Virus record (IMG/VR): IMGVR_UViG_3300031758_000555
Span: 1-24,398 of that record
Origin: a virus
Direction: 5' to 3' (one strand)
Length of the DNA stretch: 24,398 nt
Part shown: piece by piece, positions 8,181 to 16,569 of the stretch
Numbering within the stretch: the first letter of the stretch is position 1
Layout: the number at the start of each line of letters is the position of its first letter
Notes under the pieces: model-generated
What the model saw: the letters and a program-made list of their open reading frames with translations, nothing else
Database searches by the model: none
What the model was told of the DNA's origin: nothing
Made by a program: the position numbers and the translations under genes

Positions 8181-11100
8181 CGTGTTCTATTGTTTATGCG
8201 TTGTTGCTTGTAACTGATTCGCGAAACTATGCCGTTGATTCCGTTCTCATCAATAGAAAGATTCAATCTGTTTTGTTCTTTAATTGCATTTTCTATTCTT
8301 GAAAGTTTATCGTCCATAGAGCGATTATTCATTACAACAGTCTTCTCAACAAGACCTTTTCCAAGATTCTGAACTCTACCTGAGTGAATAGCCTCCAAAA
8401 GCGGACGATACTGACGAGTGCGCTGAGCATTCATAACGAACTCACCCTTGTGAACTGTACCCGCTGCTTGGAACTGATGACCATCACCCGTGTAACCACC
8501 CTTGGCAAAGGTAGCCGCTGATTGAGCCTGTGCTCTTGCTTGAGCAAAGCCAGCCGCCATAGCAGCAATAATAGCTATGATTGTAAATGGAGCGCCAGGT
8601 TTACCAGCTGCTTGAGAAACGGCAATGGCACTATTAAGTGCTATTTCAACAGCCGCAAGATTTTGTTGTTGACGCACAAAGTCTGCTTTTTGACGATTGA
8701 GTTTGTCAAGTCGGTCTTGCTCGGCCTTCAAAAGAGCTACATTACCCTTATCAGCTATTTCTCTTGCTGCATCAACTCTTCTTTGCTGAGCATTGATAGC
8801 TGCTTCAGTTTGCTTTATCTGGGCATCAATAAAGACCTGTGTAAAGTCAAGCAAAGCATCTGTTACTTCCTTGATAGTATCTAATTGGTCTTCTTTGGTT
8901 AATTCAAGAAACTTTTTCCTTGTTTTTCTTTCTTTCTCGCTTGTTTCTTCTGTTATTGTTTCTCTTTCTTTAGTGCCATCGTCGTGAGCCTTAGTTACCG
9001 CAAGCTCAGTTTCAGCGGTTATCTTTGCAATTTGATACCCGTTTTCTTCAACGATTCCTTTTTCTTTATCATAAAGGTCTTGATATATCTCCACTCTTCC
9101 GTCTGCCGCAGCCTCTTCAAAAGAAAGTGTAGTAAGTAAGCCCTTTTTCTCTTCTTCTGAAATACCAGTATCTGCTTTAACGGCGGCTTTTTTACTCCTT
9201 ATCTCTTGTCTTTTCTCAAGAGCATCATTTAGCTTATTTTCTATTCTTATGAACTCATCAGTTTTATTTCGATAAACCTCCTTTTCAACTTCTGCGGCAG
9301 AAATAATCTTTTGAATATTTTCTTCTTCTCTTTTAACAGAGTTAGCAATAAGCTCAAAGTCTTGTCTTCTTAAATAATCAAAATAATCTTCAGTCAACTC
9401 AAAAAGCTTAGTGTTTGAATTTGTTCTTATTTCAGTTATCTTGTCTTCACCCTCCTTAATTGTGTTAGCTCTTTGTTGAGTTAAAAATTGAATTTTACTT
9501 TCTTCAGCACCAGTATCTTCACCTTGAAGTTCTTTTAATGCAATTAATTCTTTTTGAGCCTTTATTTGCGCATCAATGCCAGAAATATTCGCTTGTGCAA
9601 CCTTTTCGGCATCAGCTATGGCCTGGTCTTGACTTGCCTTTATTCTCTTGGTTTCTTCGTCTATCTCTTTTTGTGTTCTTAAAGTAAAGTTTTTACCTTC
9701 AACAATTACTTCTCTGGCTATTTTACGAAGCCTTCTTGCCGCTCTTCCATCATCTTGAACATCAAAGAAAGAATCTAAAAACTCATCTGTTTTGTCCTTT
9801 AGTTCATTTAATGAATCAAATTCTTTTTCAAGCCTAAATATTGCAAGGTCGCTATAAATGTCTTTTGTTTCTTGAATAAGCTTTCTTCTTTCTTGATAAC
9901 CCTTTCGCTCAATATCATTGATTTTTTTATTAGTGTCAATGTACAGTTTTTCAATCTCTTGTTGAAGAACTGTGTTTAAAAGCTTAATGCGCTCTGCGGA
10001 AGTTGCTCTGCGGCTTTCTTCCTCAGTTATTGCTTTTTTAACAAAGTCAAGCTCTTCTTTCAATCCAGAGGTTACTTCTTCTGCCTTTTCTTTTGTGACC
10101 GCTTTATTTGCTTTAATCGTTATCTCCGATTGAAGGTCTAATGATTTTTGACGTAATTCACGAAGAGTTCTATCTTGCGCAAGTTCTCTTTTTATTTTAT
10201 CTTGCTCTCTTTTGATTTCTCTTCTAATACCCTCCTCTTCTATTTTTTCAACGGCGCGTAATTGTTCAACCTCGCCTTCAAAAAGAAGTGGCGTTCTAAA
10301 CTCTATTCTTTTCTTTCTAATGTCCTCATCGTTCTTAGCTATACGATTTAAAAGGTCGTAATAACTTTCAAGGCCATCTTTTCTTCTCTTGATTGAGTCT
10401 TCAAACTCATCGGTAGCCTTTTTTAATCTTTGTTCTTCTTCGGGGTCAAAGAAAGTAGTTCCCTCGGTTGTTTTAAGTTCGGAGTTCAATGCGCCAATAG
10501 AAGTCTTTGTCTCAATCGCTTTTGAACCAAGGTCAAGAACAGTGTCTCCAAATCGCTTTAGTGTGTCGGATTGAGCGCGTTCTATATCATTAGCTGCCTC
10601 TCCAGCAACATTTGCACCCGTTTCAATAGCACCAAGAAACCCTTTTTCGGCATCTTTTTTTAATGCGTTAACCTTATCCGCCGTCACTTGTCCATTTGCT
10701 ACGGCTACCGAATCAAGTCTTTGCAAATTTTCTTCCGCAAAAGTGGCAAAATCACCAAACTCTTCCTTGAATTTTGGAAGGTCTATTATGTTTTCGGGTT
10801 TTATACCTTGTCTTGCTCCTTTTTCAAGTTCCGCACTTATTTTTCCAACTGTGTCAAACAATTGAGCGTATTGCTCGGTTCTAACTTGAATCAAAGCCGC
10901 GCTTCTTGCGAAGTTATCCGCCGCTATTGCAGCTTTATCATATTGAAGGCTAAGGTCTGATAAGAATTGAGTTTCATCTTTTATGTCCTTAGCGTTTACC
11001 TTGTATGTCTTATTTAACTCATCAAGTAATTTCTTTCTTTCCGCTGTACCCGTATTAGTTCTTTTTATTGACTCATAAAGCTCATCAAGCCTTTTCTTTT

Positions 11101-13084
11101 CTTCTTCTCGTGATTTACCAGAAATTGCATCAACCTTAGCAAGAGCTTCTGCTGAATTTACAAATCCATCATTTGCTTCATCAACACTATCTTTTAGCGC
11201 ATAATAAAGACCAATTACGGCTGTTAATATTGTAATCCAAATTCCAAGTGGATTTGCGTTTTGAACCGTATTCCATCTTTGTTGAGCCGCCGTTTGAATG
11301 TTTATTGCAGCGGTAGCCCTTGTCATTTGGCCCGTAAAAAGTTGATACGCGCCCGTTAATGTTGACACGGTTGCTCTAATCAATCCTTTTGTAATTAAGC
11401 TCGCTTTATCGGCTACATTTCCAGCAATCGTCCTTGCCGTTACAATCAAGCGCAATTGGGCGTATCTAAACATTGCGGTTGTCAAATAAACCGTTGCGGT
11501 TCCAAGTGCCGTGAATGTAAGTTTGTTTTCGCTTATAGTTTTTGGAAGGTCGGCCAAAAACGCTACAACACCTCTAAGTGCGGATACAAGCAAATTGAAG
11601 GCGGGCAACAAACCCTCACCAATTTGAATAGAAAGTGTTTGCCATTCCTCGGCAAGCTTAGCCACTTTACCCGCCGTTGTTTCGGCAAGTGCGTTAGTAA
11701 GCCCATAGAATTTACCGCCCGCACTTGTTGCGCGAGTAAAGGCATCATTAACATCGTCAAATGTTACATTACCCTTGCGCATTTCATCACGCAATTCACG
11801 AATAGATTTACCCGTGTTCTTGGATATTTCCTGAAGAGGGTTGAAACCAGCGTTAATAAGCTGAAGCAAGTCCTGTCCATAAAGACGACCAGCTGCTCTA
11901 ACCTGACCAAATACAAGAGCCAATCTCTCAAGTGGTGCACCTGTACCACCCGCAACGTCACCAAGCTTCCTAAGAGTTGGCAAAAGATTATTAGCTTCAA
12001 CCCCATAACCAAGGAGAATCCTTGAAGCCTTAAACACCTCATCGGTAGTAAATGGAGTTTCGGCTGCAAATGTGCGAAGTTGTCTAATCTTTTGTTCGGC
12101 TACGGCCGCATTACCAAGAAGCGTAGTAAAGGAAACCTTGAGAACTTCAAAGTCTTTCGCGGCATTAATAGCTTGACGGCCAATAGTAGCAATAGCGGAA
12201 CCCGCCGTAATAGCTCCAAGAGCAACACCTGTACGAGCGATTACGTTTTGTAAGCGAATAAAGTTGTTGCTTGAGTTAGCAACCGCCCTTGCGACAAAAT
12301 TTATTTGATTCCCAAGTGGGCCAAAGTCTTGTCCCCTTTGTCTTGCTCCGCCTCTATTGAATCCTCCACGAATATCTCTTTGCTCGGCTCTTGCTTGAGC
12401 AGCCCTTTGCTCTTCTAACTTTTTGGCATCTTCTCTTTCTTGCTTTCTTGCAGCCGCATCGTCTTTTCTCTGCTGTGCGTTGTCAGCACGCTTTTGAGCC
12501 TTTCTTTTTCTTTCTTCTTGGTCTTGCTTTTTTAAATCAGCATCAAGAACCTGCTGCGCTGCTTTTTTACCTCTTAAAAGAACTTCATTATTCTGAATTT
12601 CTTCTTGAGTAATCTTTTTGTTTTCAGCTTGCCTCTTCTTTTCCGCCTTGTCCCTTTGGTCAAAAAGCTCCTTAACCTGCCTGGCCTTTTCGTCTTCTGC
12701 TGCCTTAGTTGTTTTTACCTGTTCATTTGCGGCCTGCGTGAACTTCTGGTTATTGGCATTTATTTGATTGTCATATTCTGCCCATGCGTCATTACGCTCT
12801 TTAGCTTTTTTATCCTCAAACTTTATAGAAGCATCAAGCAACTGAGAGTCACTTTGATTAATTTTCTTATTGGTGTTTTGCGCTCTTGTGACATTATCTT
12901 TTGCAAGCTTATCAAGCTTACTTGATAAAGCAGATATTTGAGCGTCTAAATTACCTGTTGACTGGGTTAAAGAAATTTTAGACCCAGCCTTTATCTTTTC
13001 AAGTTGCTCTATAAGTTTATTTAATGAATCTTCTGCGTTTTTAGTGTTTGCAGACACATTAAATATGACGTTCTTTACAGCCAT
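8177..13084 (-). CDS. Tail tape measure protein (1635 aa)
   Basis: This is the longest gene of the window, as usual for tape measure proteins, which set tail length and pass into the host with the DNA. The first 240 residues are a charged coiled coil rich in Lys, Glu, Gln, Arg and Ala. A typical tape-measure domain follows (about 255-500), with AAKDFEVLKVSFTTLLGN, TFAAETPFTTDEV, VFGQVRAAGRLYGQDLLQL and MRKGNVTFDDV. A hydrophobic helix (GIWITILTAVIGLYYAL) lies near residue 615. Long coiled coils then run to about 1500. The end (FAKGGYTGDG, VHKGEFVMNAQRTRQY) is typical of tape measures from Bacteroidetes phages. At the usual 0.15 nm per residue the tail would be about 245 nm long. The ATG is four bases after the stop of the chaperone extension; the TGA overlaps the next ATG. 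Confidence 0.95.
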   Translation of the reverse strand: MAVKNVIFNVSANTKNAEDSLNKLIEQLEKIKAGSKISLTQSTGNLDAQISALSSKLDKLAKDNVTRAQNTNKKINQSDSQLLDASIKFEDKKAKERNDAWAEYDNQINANNQKFTQAANEQVKTTKAAEDEKARQVKELFDQRDKAEKKRQAENKKITQEEIQNNEVLLRGKKAAQQVLDADLKKQDQEERKRKAQKRADNAQQRKDDAAARKQEREDAKKLEEQRAAQARAEQRDIRGGFNRGGARQRGQDFGPLGNQINFVARAVANSSNNFIRLQNVIARTGVALGAITAGSAIATIGRQAINAAKDFEVLKVSFTTLLGNAAVAEQKIRQLRTFAAETPFTTDEVFKASRILLGYGVEANNLLPTLRKLGDVAGGTGAPLERLALVFGQVRAAGRLYGQDLLQLINAGFNPLQEISKNTGKSIRELRDEMRKGNVTFDDVNDAFTRATSAGGKFYGLTNALAETTAGKVAKLAEEWQTLSIQIGEGLLPAFNLLVSALRGVVAFLADLPKTISENKLTFTALGTATVYLTTAMFRYAQLRLIVTARTIAGNVADKASLITKGLIRATVSTLTGAYQLFTGQMTRATAAINIQTAAQQRWNTVQNANPLGIWITILTAVIGLYYALKDSVDEANDGFVNSAEALAKVDAISGKSREEEKKRLDELYESIKRTNTGTAERKKLLDELNKTYKVNAKDIKDETQFLSDLSLQYDKAAIAADNFARSAALIQVRTEQYAQLFDTVGKISAELEKGARQGIKPENIIDLPKFKEEFGDFATFAEENLQRLDSVAVANGQVTADKVNALKKDAEKGFLGAIETGANVAGEAANDIERAQSDTLKRFGDTVLDLGSKAIETKTSIGALNSELKTTEGTTFFDPEEEQRLKKATDEFEDSIKRRKDGLESYYDLLNRIAKNDEDIRKKRIEFRTPLLFEGEVEQLRAVEKIEEEGIRREIKREQDKIKRELAQDRTLRELRQKSLDLQSEITIKANKAVTKEKAEEVTSGLKEELDFVKKAITEEESRRATSAERIKLLNTVLQQEIEKLYIDTNKKINDIERKGYQERRKLIQETKDIYSDLAIFRLEKEFDSLNELKDKTDEFLDSFFDVQDDGRAARRLRKIAREVIVEGKNFTLRTQKEIDEETKRIKASQDQAIADAEKVAQANISGIDAQIKAQKELIALKELQGEDTGAEESKIQFLTQQRANTIKEGEDKITEIRTNSNTKLFELTEDYFDYLRRQDFELIANSVKREEENIQKIISAAEVEKEVYRNKTDEFIRIENKLNDALEKRQEIRSKKAAVKADTGISEEEKKGLLTTLSFEEAAADGRVEIYQDLYDKEKGIVEENGYQIAKITAETELAVTKAHDDGTKERETITEETSEKERKTRKKFLELTKEDQLDTIKEVTDALLDFTQVFIDAQIKQTEAAINAQQRRVDAAREIADKGNVALLKAEQDRLDKLNRQKADFVRQQQNLAAVEIALNSAIAVSQAAGKPGAPFTIIAIIAAMAAGFAQARAQAQSAATFAKGGYTGDGHQFQAAGTVHKGEFVMNAQRTRQYRPLLEAIHSGRVQNLGKGLVEKTVVMNNRSMDDKLSRIENAIKEQNRLNLSIDENGINGIVSRISYKQQRINNRTR

Positions 13085-13088
13085 CGTT

Positions 13089-13301
13089 TTATTTCCTTAG
13101 TGATGTTCGTTTAGCGTTGTTGTTGTCGCCACCACTTGAAGTCGATTTATCATGCGCCTCATTCTTCTCTTCAATAATACGAAGATAAGTATTTAAGGTC
13201 ATATAATACTCGTCAACTGATAAAGACTCAAGAGCTTTAATATCTGAGACTTTATTGTCACAAATAATTTGATTTAGATAATTGATGTCATCAATGTACT
13301 C
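13089..13301 (-). CDS. Tail assembly chaperone C-terminal extension, reached by -1 frameshift
   Basis: Between the 190-aa chaperone and the tape measure gene, the -1 frame is open across the chaperone stop codon (TAG at 13303-13301) and runs 70 codons further to TAA at 13091-13089, four bases before the tape measure ATG. The product (EYIDDINYLNQIICDN..., ending RTSLRK) has normal protein composition: acidic and helical, then a polar tail. It has no ATG of its own at its beginning; the first in-frame ATG lies halfway in. This is the layout of the lambda G/GT genes, where a -1 frameshift makes a small amount of longer chaperone that binds the tape measure. Candidate slip sites are listed under findings. 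Confidence 0.65.
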   Translation of the reverse strand, partial: EYIDDINYLNQIICDNKVSDIKALESLSVDEYYMTLNTYLRIIEEKNEAHDKSTSSGGDNNNAKRTSLRK

Positions 13302-13873
13302 TACGATTTCCGCATGTGCAAAAACTCGCTTATTCGTTTTGCGTTGCGGGCGTTCAGTTTCAAAAATTCGTGTATATCGCTGTCTGATAGTTCTGAATAT
13401 ATCGTTGTGTACTCGAACGCCCTTTGGACAAAAAAATTGAAAGCCTCTGGGTCTGATTTTATGTATTCTACTTTCTTTTTGCGATAAACCTCGCTAAAAT
13501 CAGCCTCGTCTTCTCCATCCATTACAAAATAGCAAGCCGCAAGCTCAATAAGGGTTTCCTCCTCGGCTATAAAGTTGAGCCTAAACTCAATTTCATTAAG
13601 GGTATGGAAAAGTTCAACTATGTTTCCGCTATTGGCTTGGTCTTTCATGATTTTCATCATGCCAAGTAGTTTCTCTTTTGTGAGATTCATCTCTTGCATC
13701 CTGGTAGCAACCTCGGCTGCAATAGCTCTTTTAGCTGGCATGGCAAGTGCGTTATCAAATTGATACCACCTTACCCCATCTTTTGCTGTAAAAATGTGAT
13801 TTAGCACAAGTTTTTTACCTGTTGCTTCATCAATTACTGTTTTTTGTTGTTGTTTTCTCTTAAACCACTTCAT
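13301..13873 (-). CDS. Tail assembly chaperone (190 aa, G-like)
   Basis: The 190-aa, largely helical protein starts with a basic tip (MKWFKRKQQQK), then a short beta segment (KDGVRWYQFDNALAMPAKR) and long helices. Its place just upstream of the tape measure gene and the open -1 frame at its end match tail assembly chaperones, which coat the tape measure protein during tail assembly and are absent from the finished virion. The ATG overlaps the TGA of the small gene upstream (ATGA), so translation is probably coupled. The sequence does not show a motif proving the function; the call relies on size, position and the frameshift arrangement. Confidence 0.72.
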   Translation of the reverse strand: MKWFKRKQQQKTVIDEATGKKLVLNHIFTAKDGVRWYQFDNALAMPAKRAIAAEVATRMQEMNLTKEKLLGMMKIMKDQANSGNIVELFHTLNEIEFRLNFIAEEETLIELAACYFVMDGEDEADFSEVYRKKKVEYIKSDPEAFNFFVQRAFEYTTIYSELSDSDIHEFLKLNARNAKRISEFLHMRKS

Positions 13874-13989
13874 TTTTTACCTTTTTTCTTTGATTTGTTC
13901 AATGATGCGTTGCAAATGGCGTAAGCGCCACTCCTTGATTGTCCTGATTTGATTACGTCTTTGACGCAGCGTTCAAGTTTCTTTGGCAT
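13870..13989 (-). CDS. Small basic protein between large terminase and chaperone (39 aa)
   Basis: A 39-codon ORF starts at ATG 13989, one base after the large terminase stop codon, and its TGA overlaps the next ATG. The product begins MPKKLERCVKDVIKSGQSRS, continues with GAYAICNASLNKS and ends in a lysine-rich tail. The pattern K-LE-RCV-V-G-S-AYAIC is familiar from small phage proteins of unknown function, with two conserved cysteines (C8, C26) and a basic C-terminus that could bind nucleic acid. Perfect packing between neighbours on both sides supports a real gene despite its length. Function unknown. Confidence 0.75.
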   Translation of the reverse strand: MPKKLERCVKDVIKSGQSRSGAYAICNASLNKSKKKGKK

Positions 13990-13990
13990 T

Positions 13991-15268
13991 TTATTGCTGT
14001 TTTAGATATTTGACAAAGTTACTATGAAAAGACCACAAATAATAGCGGAAGCAGTCAAGCAAGTGAGTCTTTGTTGCGTCTCTTGCCTTGTCAATTGCTC
14101 CTAATTCATTACTTTCAACAGCCATTAAGTCACCTACCAAGAATTGACAACTTGCATCAATCAAAAAGTCAGGGTGTTTTTCAAGTAATGAGTTAAGCAG
14201 GACGCGTGAGTTCTTAATAGATGGGTTAAATGATGGCACTCTGAATGAGCTGCGAGTGATTTGAAGCTGCTCTTTGATAATCATGTAGTAGTTCATAGCA
14301 CCTTTGGTCATGGCTGAGCGGTTTGCCCCTGACGCATCACCTGTAACTATGAATGGTGTATTGCCATACTCAGTCTTAATCGCTTCGCATAAAGCAAAGA
14401 TGTCTGAGTTGCGCAGTCTAAACTCTTTGAGTATCCTAATCTTACCGCCATAGTGCTGGGCAGCTATGCAAGTAATTGGGTCTACGTTAAAGTCAAAAGA
14501 CAAGTAAAGGTCTTCATTCGCGTTGTAGCTAAGATTTGGTCTAACGGTCTTATTCTTGTCAAAGGCATAGGCAAATGGTCGGTCAACATCAACGGCATCC
14601 CAATTACCATCTACGAAGATTGCACGAGTAATTTCATCCAGGTTATTCAAACTCTCAATGTAGTCTTCAGGCAACAAAGTATTATCAGCCATCGTAGCAG
14701 GTAGATAAAAATGCTTATCAGGCATAATCCCTTCTACATAGGGCTTGTAGAATCTTGTTTTAGTCCAATTTTGGGAAGGATTGCAAGTAACAAAGATGAG
14801 TTTAGGCGGCATTGGCTTGATGATATTACGCCCACAGCGTAGGATAGCTTTGTTAAAAGTCTTCTCTTGTAATTCCTGCCCTTCTTCTAAGAAAAAAAAG
14901 TTACCTTCCAATCCATCAAACTGAGTCAAGTCTTTATCGTTTTGGAAGTTTTCACTTATAAACTGAAGCTCACTCCCATTTTTAAATATCACAAGCTTGT
15001 CTTGTTGGTTGTATTTCTTGACAAAAGATTTTGGGCATAGCTTAAAAAAGCTTTTGATAGATGTCTTTTTAAGACGTGGTAAACTTTCCCTTACTACAAA
15101 AGACCTACTCCCAGGGTAAAACTTGGCAAGCATAATAGCAATAGCCATTGTTACATACGTCTTCCCACCACCCGCTGCTCCTCCGTACATCAAGTAATTG
15201 TAGTTGCCGCTAAGCGCAGCATCAATAAACTCTTCTTGCTTTGGAAAAGGCTCAAATGCTACACCCAT
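13991..15268 (-). CDS. terL: Terminase large subunit (425 aa)
   Basis: This is the ATP-driven DNA packaging motor and headful or cos nuclease. The ATPase part shows a Walker A motif GGAAGGGKT (residues 29-37), a Walker B motif FFFLEEG (124-130, catalytic Glu 128 or 129) and the coupling motif TCNPS (161-165). The C-terminal RNase H-like nuclease has its expected acidic residues in YLSFDFN (D259), VTGDASG (D311) and HLLDCFRY (D405). The length of 425 aa is normal. The gene overlaps the end of the small upstream ORF by ten bases and ends one base before the next gene. It is in the same operon as the probable small subunit, two genes upstream. Confidence 0.97.
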   Translation of the reverse strand: MGVAFEPFPKQEEFIDAALSGNYNYLMYGGAAGGGKTYVTMAIAIMLAKFYPGSRSFVVRESLPRLKKTSIKSFFKLCPKSFVKKYNQQDKLVIFKNGSELQFISENFQNDKDLTQFDGLEGNFFFLEEGQELQEKTFNKAILRCGRNIIKPMPPKLIFVTCNPSQNWTKTRFYKPYVEGIMPDKHFYLPATMADNTLLPEDYIESLNNLDEITRAIFVDGNWDAVDVDRPFAYAFDKNKTVRPNLSYNANEDLYLSFDFNVDPITCIAAQHYGGKIRILKEFRLRNSDIFALCEAIKTEYGNTPFIVTGDASGANRSAMTKGAMNYYMIIKEQLQITRSSFRVPSFNPSIKNSRVLLNSLLEKHPDFLIDASCQFLVGDLMAVESNELGAIDKARDATKTHLLDCFRYYLWSFHSNFVKYLKQQ

Positions 15269-15537
15269 AATCTTCTTTTAAAATATTGCCTCTCAAATGA
15301 GAATCTGTGTAAACCAAAATACTCCTCAATATCCTTCCAATCCCTGTAATCATCCTTCTCAAAGTCATTAATCGTTTTATTACGATAAAGCAACTCATAC
15401 TCGGTAAGCCTTGTCTGAATAAACCTATCCACCAGCCTAATGCTGTCACTATGCTTACACATAGAGCCAATCAACATCTCAATCTCAGACACACTAAAGC
15501 CAATCCTTGACTTAATATATTTAGGTAACTCACTCAT
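15259..15537 (-). CDS. Small protein between terminase subunits, unknown (92 aa)
   Basis: The 92-aa product starts at ATG 15537, which shares its A with the TGA of the upstream gene; a TTG four codons earlier is less likely. It is helical and charged (SEIEMLIGSMCKHSDSIRLV, then RNKTINDFEKDDYRDW) and ends in a basic, aromatic tail (RFSFERQYFKRRLWV). No family recognised. Its overlap with the terminase genes suggests a packaging accessory role, but nothing in the sequence proves this. Confidence 0.7.
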   Translation of the reverse strand: MSELPKYIKSRIGFSVSEIEMLIGSMCKHSDSIRLVDRFIQTRLTEYELLYRNKTINDFEKDDYRDWKDIEEYFGLHRFSFERQYFKRRLWV

Positions 15538-15761
15538 CAGTTCAACCAAATCCTTTCCTCTATCTCATCATACACGCTACAATAAAACATATACTCATTG
15601 TTTAACTTATCATTTATGTCTAAACGGCATATCGTGTATTCAAGCTTAGTCAAAACATATTCAGTATAGGCAAGCGCTTGTAAGATACCTCCATGTTCAC
15701 GAATAACATTACTCGCAAAACGTCTAACAACATTCCACTCAGCTTTAGTCATATTATTCAT
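15537..15761 (-). CDS. Small protein after terminase small subunit, unknown (74 aa)
   Basis: A 74-aa acidic, helical protein (MNNMTKAEWNVVRRFASNVI..., ending EIEERIWLN). It begins 11 bases after the probable small terminase gene and its stop overlaps the next start (TGATG). No recognisable domain. Its packing in the terminase operon supports expression; function unknown. Confidence 0.68.
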   Translation of the reverse strand: MNNMTKAEWNVVRRFASNVIREHGGILQALAYTEYVLTKLEYTICRLDINDKLNNEYMFYCSVYDEIEERIWLN

Positions 15762-15772
15762 TTTAAGTAAAC

Positions 15773-16276
15773 TTAGGTAAACTTAATAACCTGGTCGCCA
15801 ATCTTAAACACCTGCTCATCAGCAACAGCCTCGTGCATTCCTTCATTGTTCCAACTCATTGGGTCACAGTTCTTTAAGGCAAAGATGATAGCAGTCACAT
15901 TAGGCTTAATAAACACCCTCTTCTTGCTCTCAACCCTTCCTGCTGGGTCACCTATCTTGTTGAAGCGTTCAACAACCTCCGATTCTTCGATATAATAGCC
16001 TTCTATTGCCTTTTCTAAGGCCGACTGAGCCTTCTCTATCAGTTCGCCTTTATATGCCGCTAATGCCTCTCTCTTTGCGTTTTTATATATGTCCGAACAC
16101 TCCGTATACTTAGCGCAGTACTTATGGAAGGCTCTATCGCTAAAACCCTCCTTACTGCAACACGAAGCAATCGTATAGTTACCGCTCTCGTAATGGGCAC
16201 AAACACGCGTAACCAAATCAATCGCATCCAGCTTCTTCTGCTCGTCCTTATCTATTTTCTTATTCTCGTCTTTCAT
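15773..16276 (-). CDS. terS: Probable terminase small subunit (167 aa)
   Basis: The product is of the usual length for phage small terminases, which recognise the packaging site and load the large subunit. After a lysine-rich start, residues about 18-57 form a helix-turn-helix (AIDLVTRVCAHYESGNY, TIASCCSKEGFSDRAFHKYC), a typical DNA-binding N-terminus. A long helix follows (residues 62-92, NAKREALAAYKGELIEKAQSAL...) for ring formation. The C-terminal segment (IKPNVTAIIFALKNCDPMSWNNE) is seen in many Bacteroidetes and Gram-positive TerS proteins. It is first in the late operon, with the large subunit three genes on. Specific family not provable by eye. Confidence 0.78.
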   Translation of the reverse strand: MKDENKKIDKDEQKKLDAIDLVTRVCAHYESGNYTIASCCSKEGFSDRAFHKYCAKYTECSDIYKNAKREALAAYKGELIEKAQSALEKAIEGYYIEESEVVERFNKIGDPAGRVESKKRVFIKPNVTAIIFALKNCDPMSWNNEGMHEAVADEQVFKIGDQVIKFT

Positions 16277-16295
16277 ATCAATTCGTTTTGTTAGT

Positions 16296-16303
16296 CAAAG
16301 ATA
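16296..16303 (-). promoter_or_regulatory. Possible -7 box of the late packaging operon
   Basis: On the minus strand TATCTTTG matches the Bacteroidetes -7 consensus TAnnTTTG, 19 bases before the terS ATG. No convincing TTTG lies about 19 bases further upstream, so this may need an activator, as late phage promoters often do, or be chance. Confidence 0.35.
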
Positions 16304-16473
16304 ATACGAATCAAACCAATCTGCGTTGCATAAAATTCCGAACCAAGACCTCAGGCTCAAATTCCAAAAAAATAGCGGGGTATGGAGCTTAGAGAATTTG
16401 GCCCGCCAAAAATCAGGGTAGGGGGGGTATTTTGCCGAAAATCGGGCGAAAATTGGCTGTTTTGGGGCTTTTT

Positions 16474-16511
16474 CCGTGAAAAATGGCCGTGAAAAATGGC
16501 CGAAAATAGCC
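16474..16511. repeat. Tandem 13-bp repeat near terS
   Basis: The 13-mer CCGTGAAAAATGG occurs twice head to tail (16474-16486 and 16487-16499) and a third, degenerate copy (CCGAAAATAGCC) follows directly. Related GCCGAAAATC and GCGAAAATTGG words lie just before. Such iterated sites beside terS would suit binding by the small terminase. Confidence 0.6.
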
Positions 16512-16569
16512 TGAATGGCTGCAAAGCTTTGCGCAAAATTGCGTTTCTGGGAATTACAAGCGCTCATGT

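Larger units (their letters stand above)
16277..16569. other. Stretch upstream of terS: short repeats, probable noncoding, candidate packaging site
   Basis: An ORF of 92 codons crosses this stretch on the minus strand (16573-16295), but its translation is rich in Phe, Trp and Pro with no normal domain pattern, so I regard it as chance. The DNA itself is unusual: a run of seven G (about 16422-16428), repeated CCGAAAAT/GCGAAAAT words and a tandem 13-bp repeat. Packaging sites (cos or pac) commonly lie next to the small terminase gene, so that is a plausible role, unproven. Confidence 0.35.

Noticed and set aside
11456-12025. Plus-strand ORF of 189 aa inside the tape measure gene
   Set aside because: Antisense to the conserved tape-measure domain, Cys-rich and Lys-rich composition, no context.
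14012-14019. TAACTTTG -7-like box on the minus strand near the end of terL
   Set aside because: The nearest TTTG is only about 14 bases upstream, too close for the Bacteroidetes pattern.
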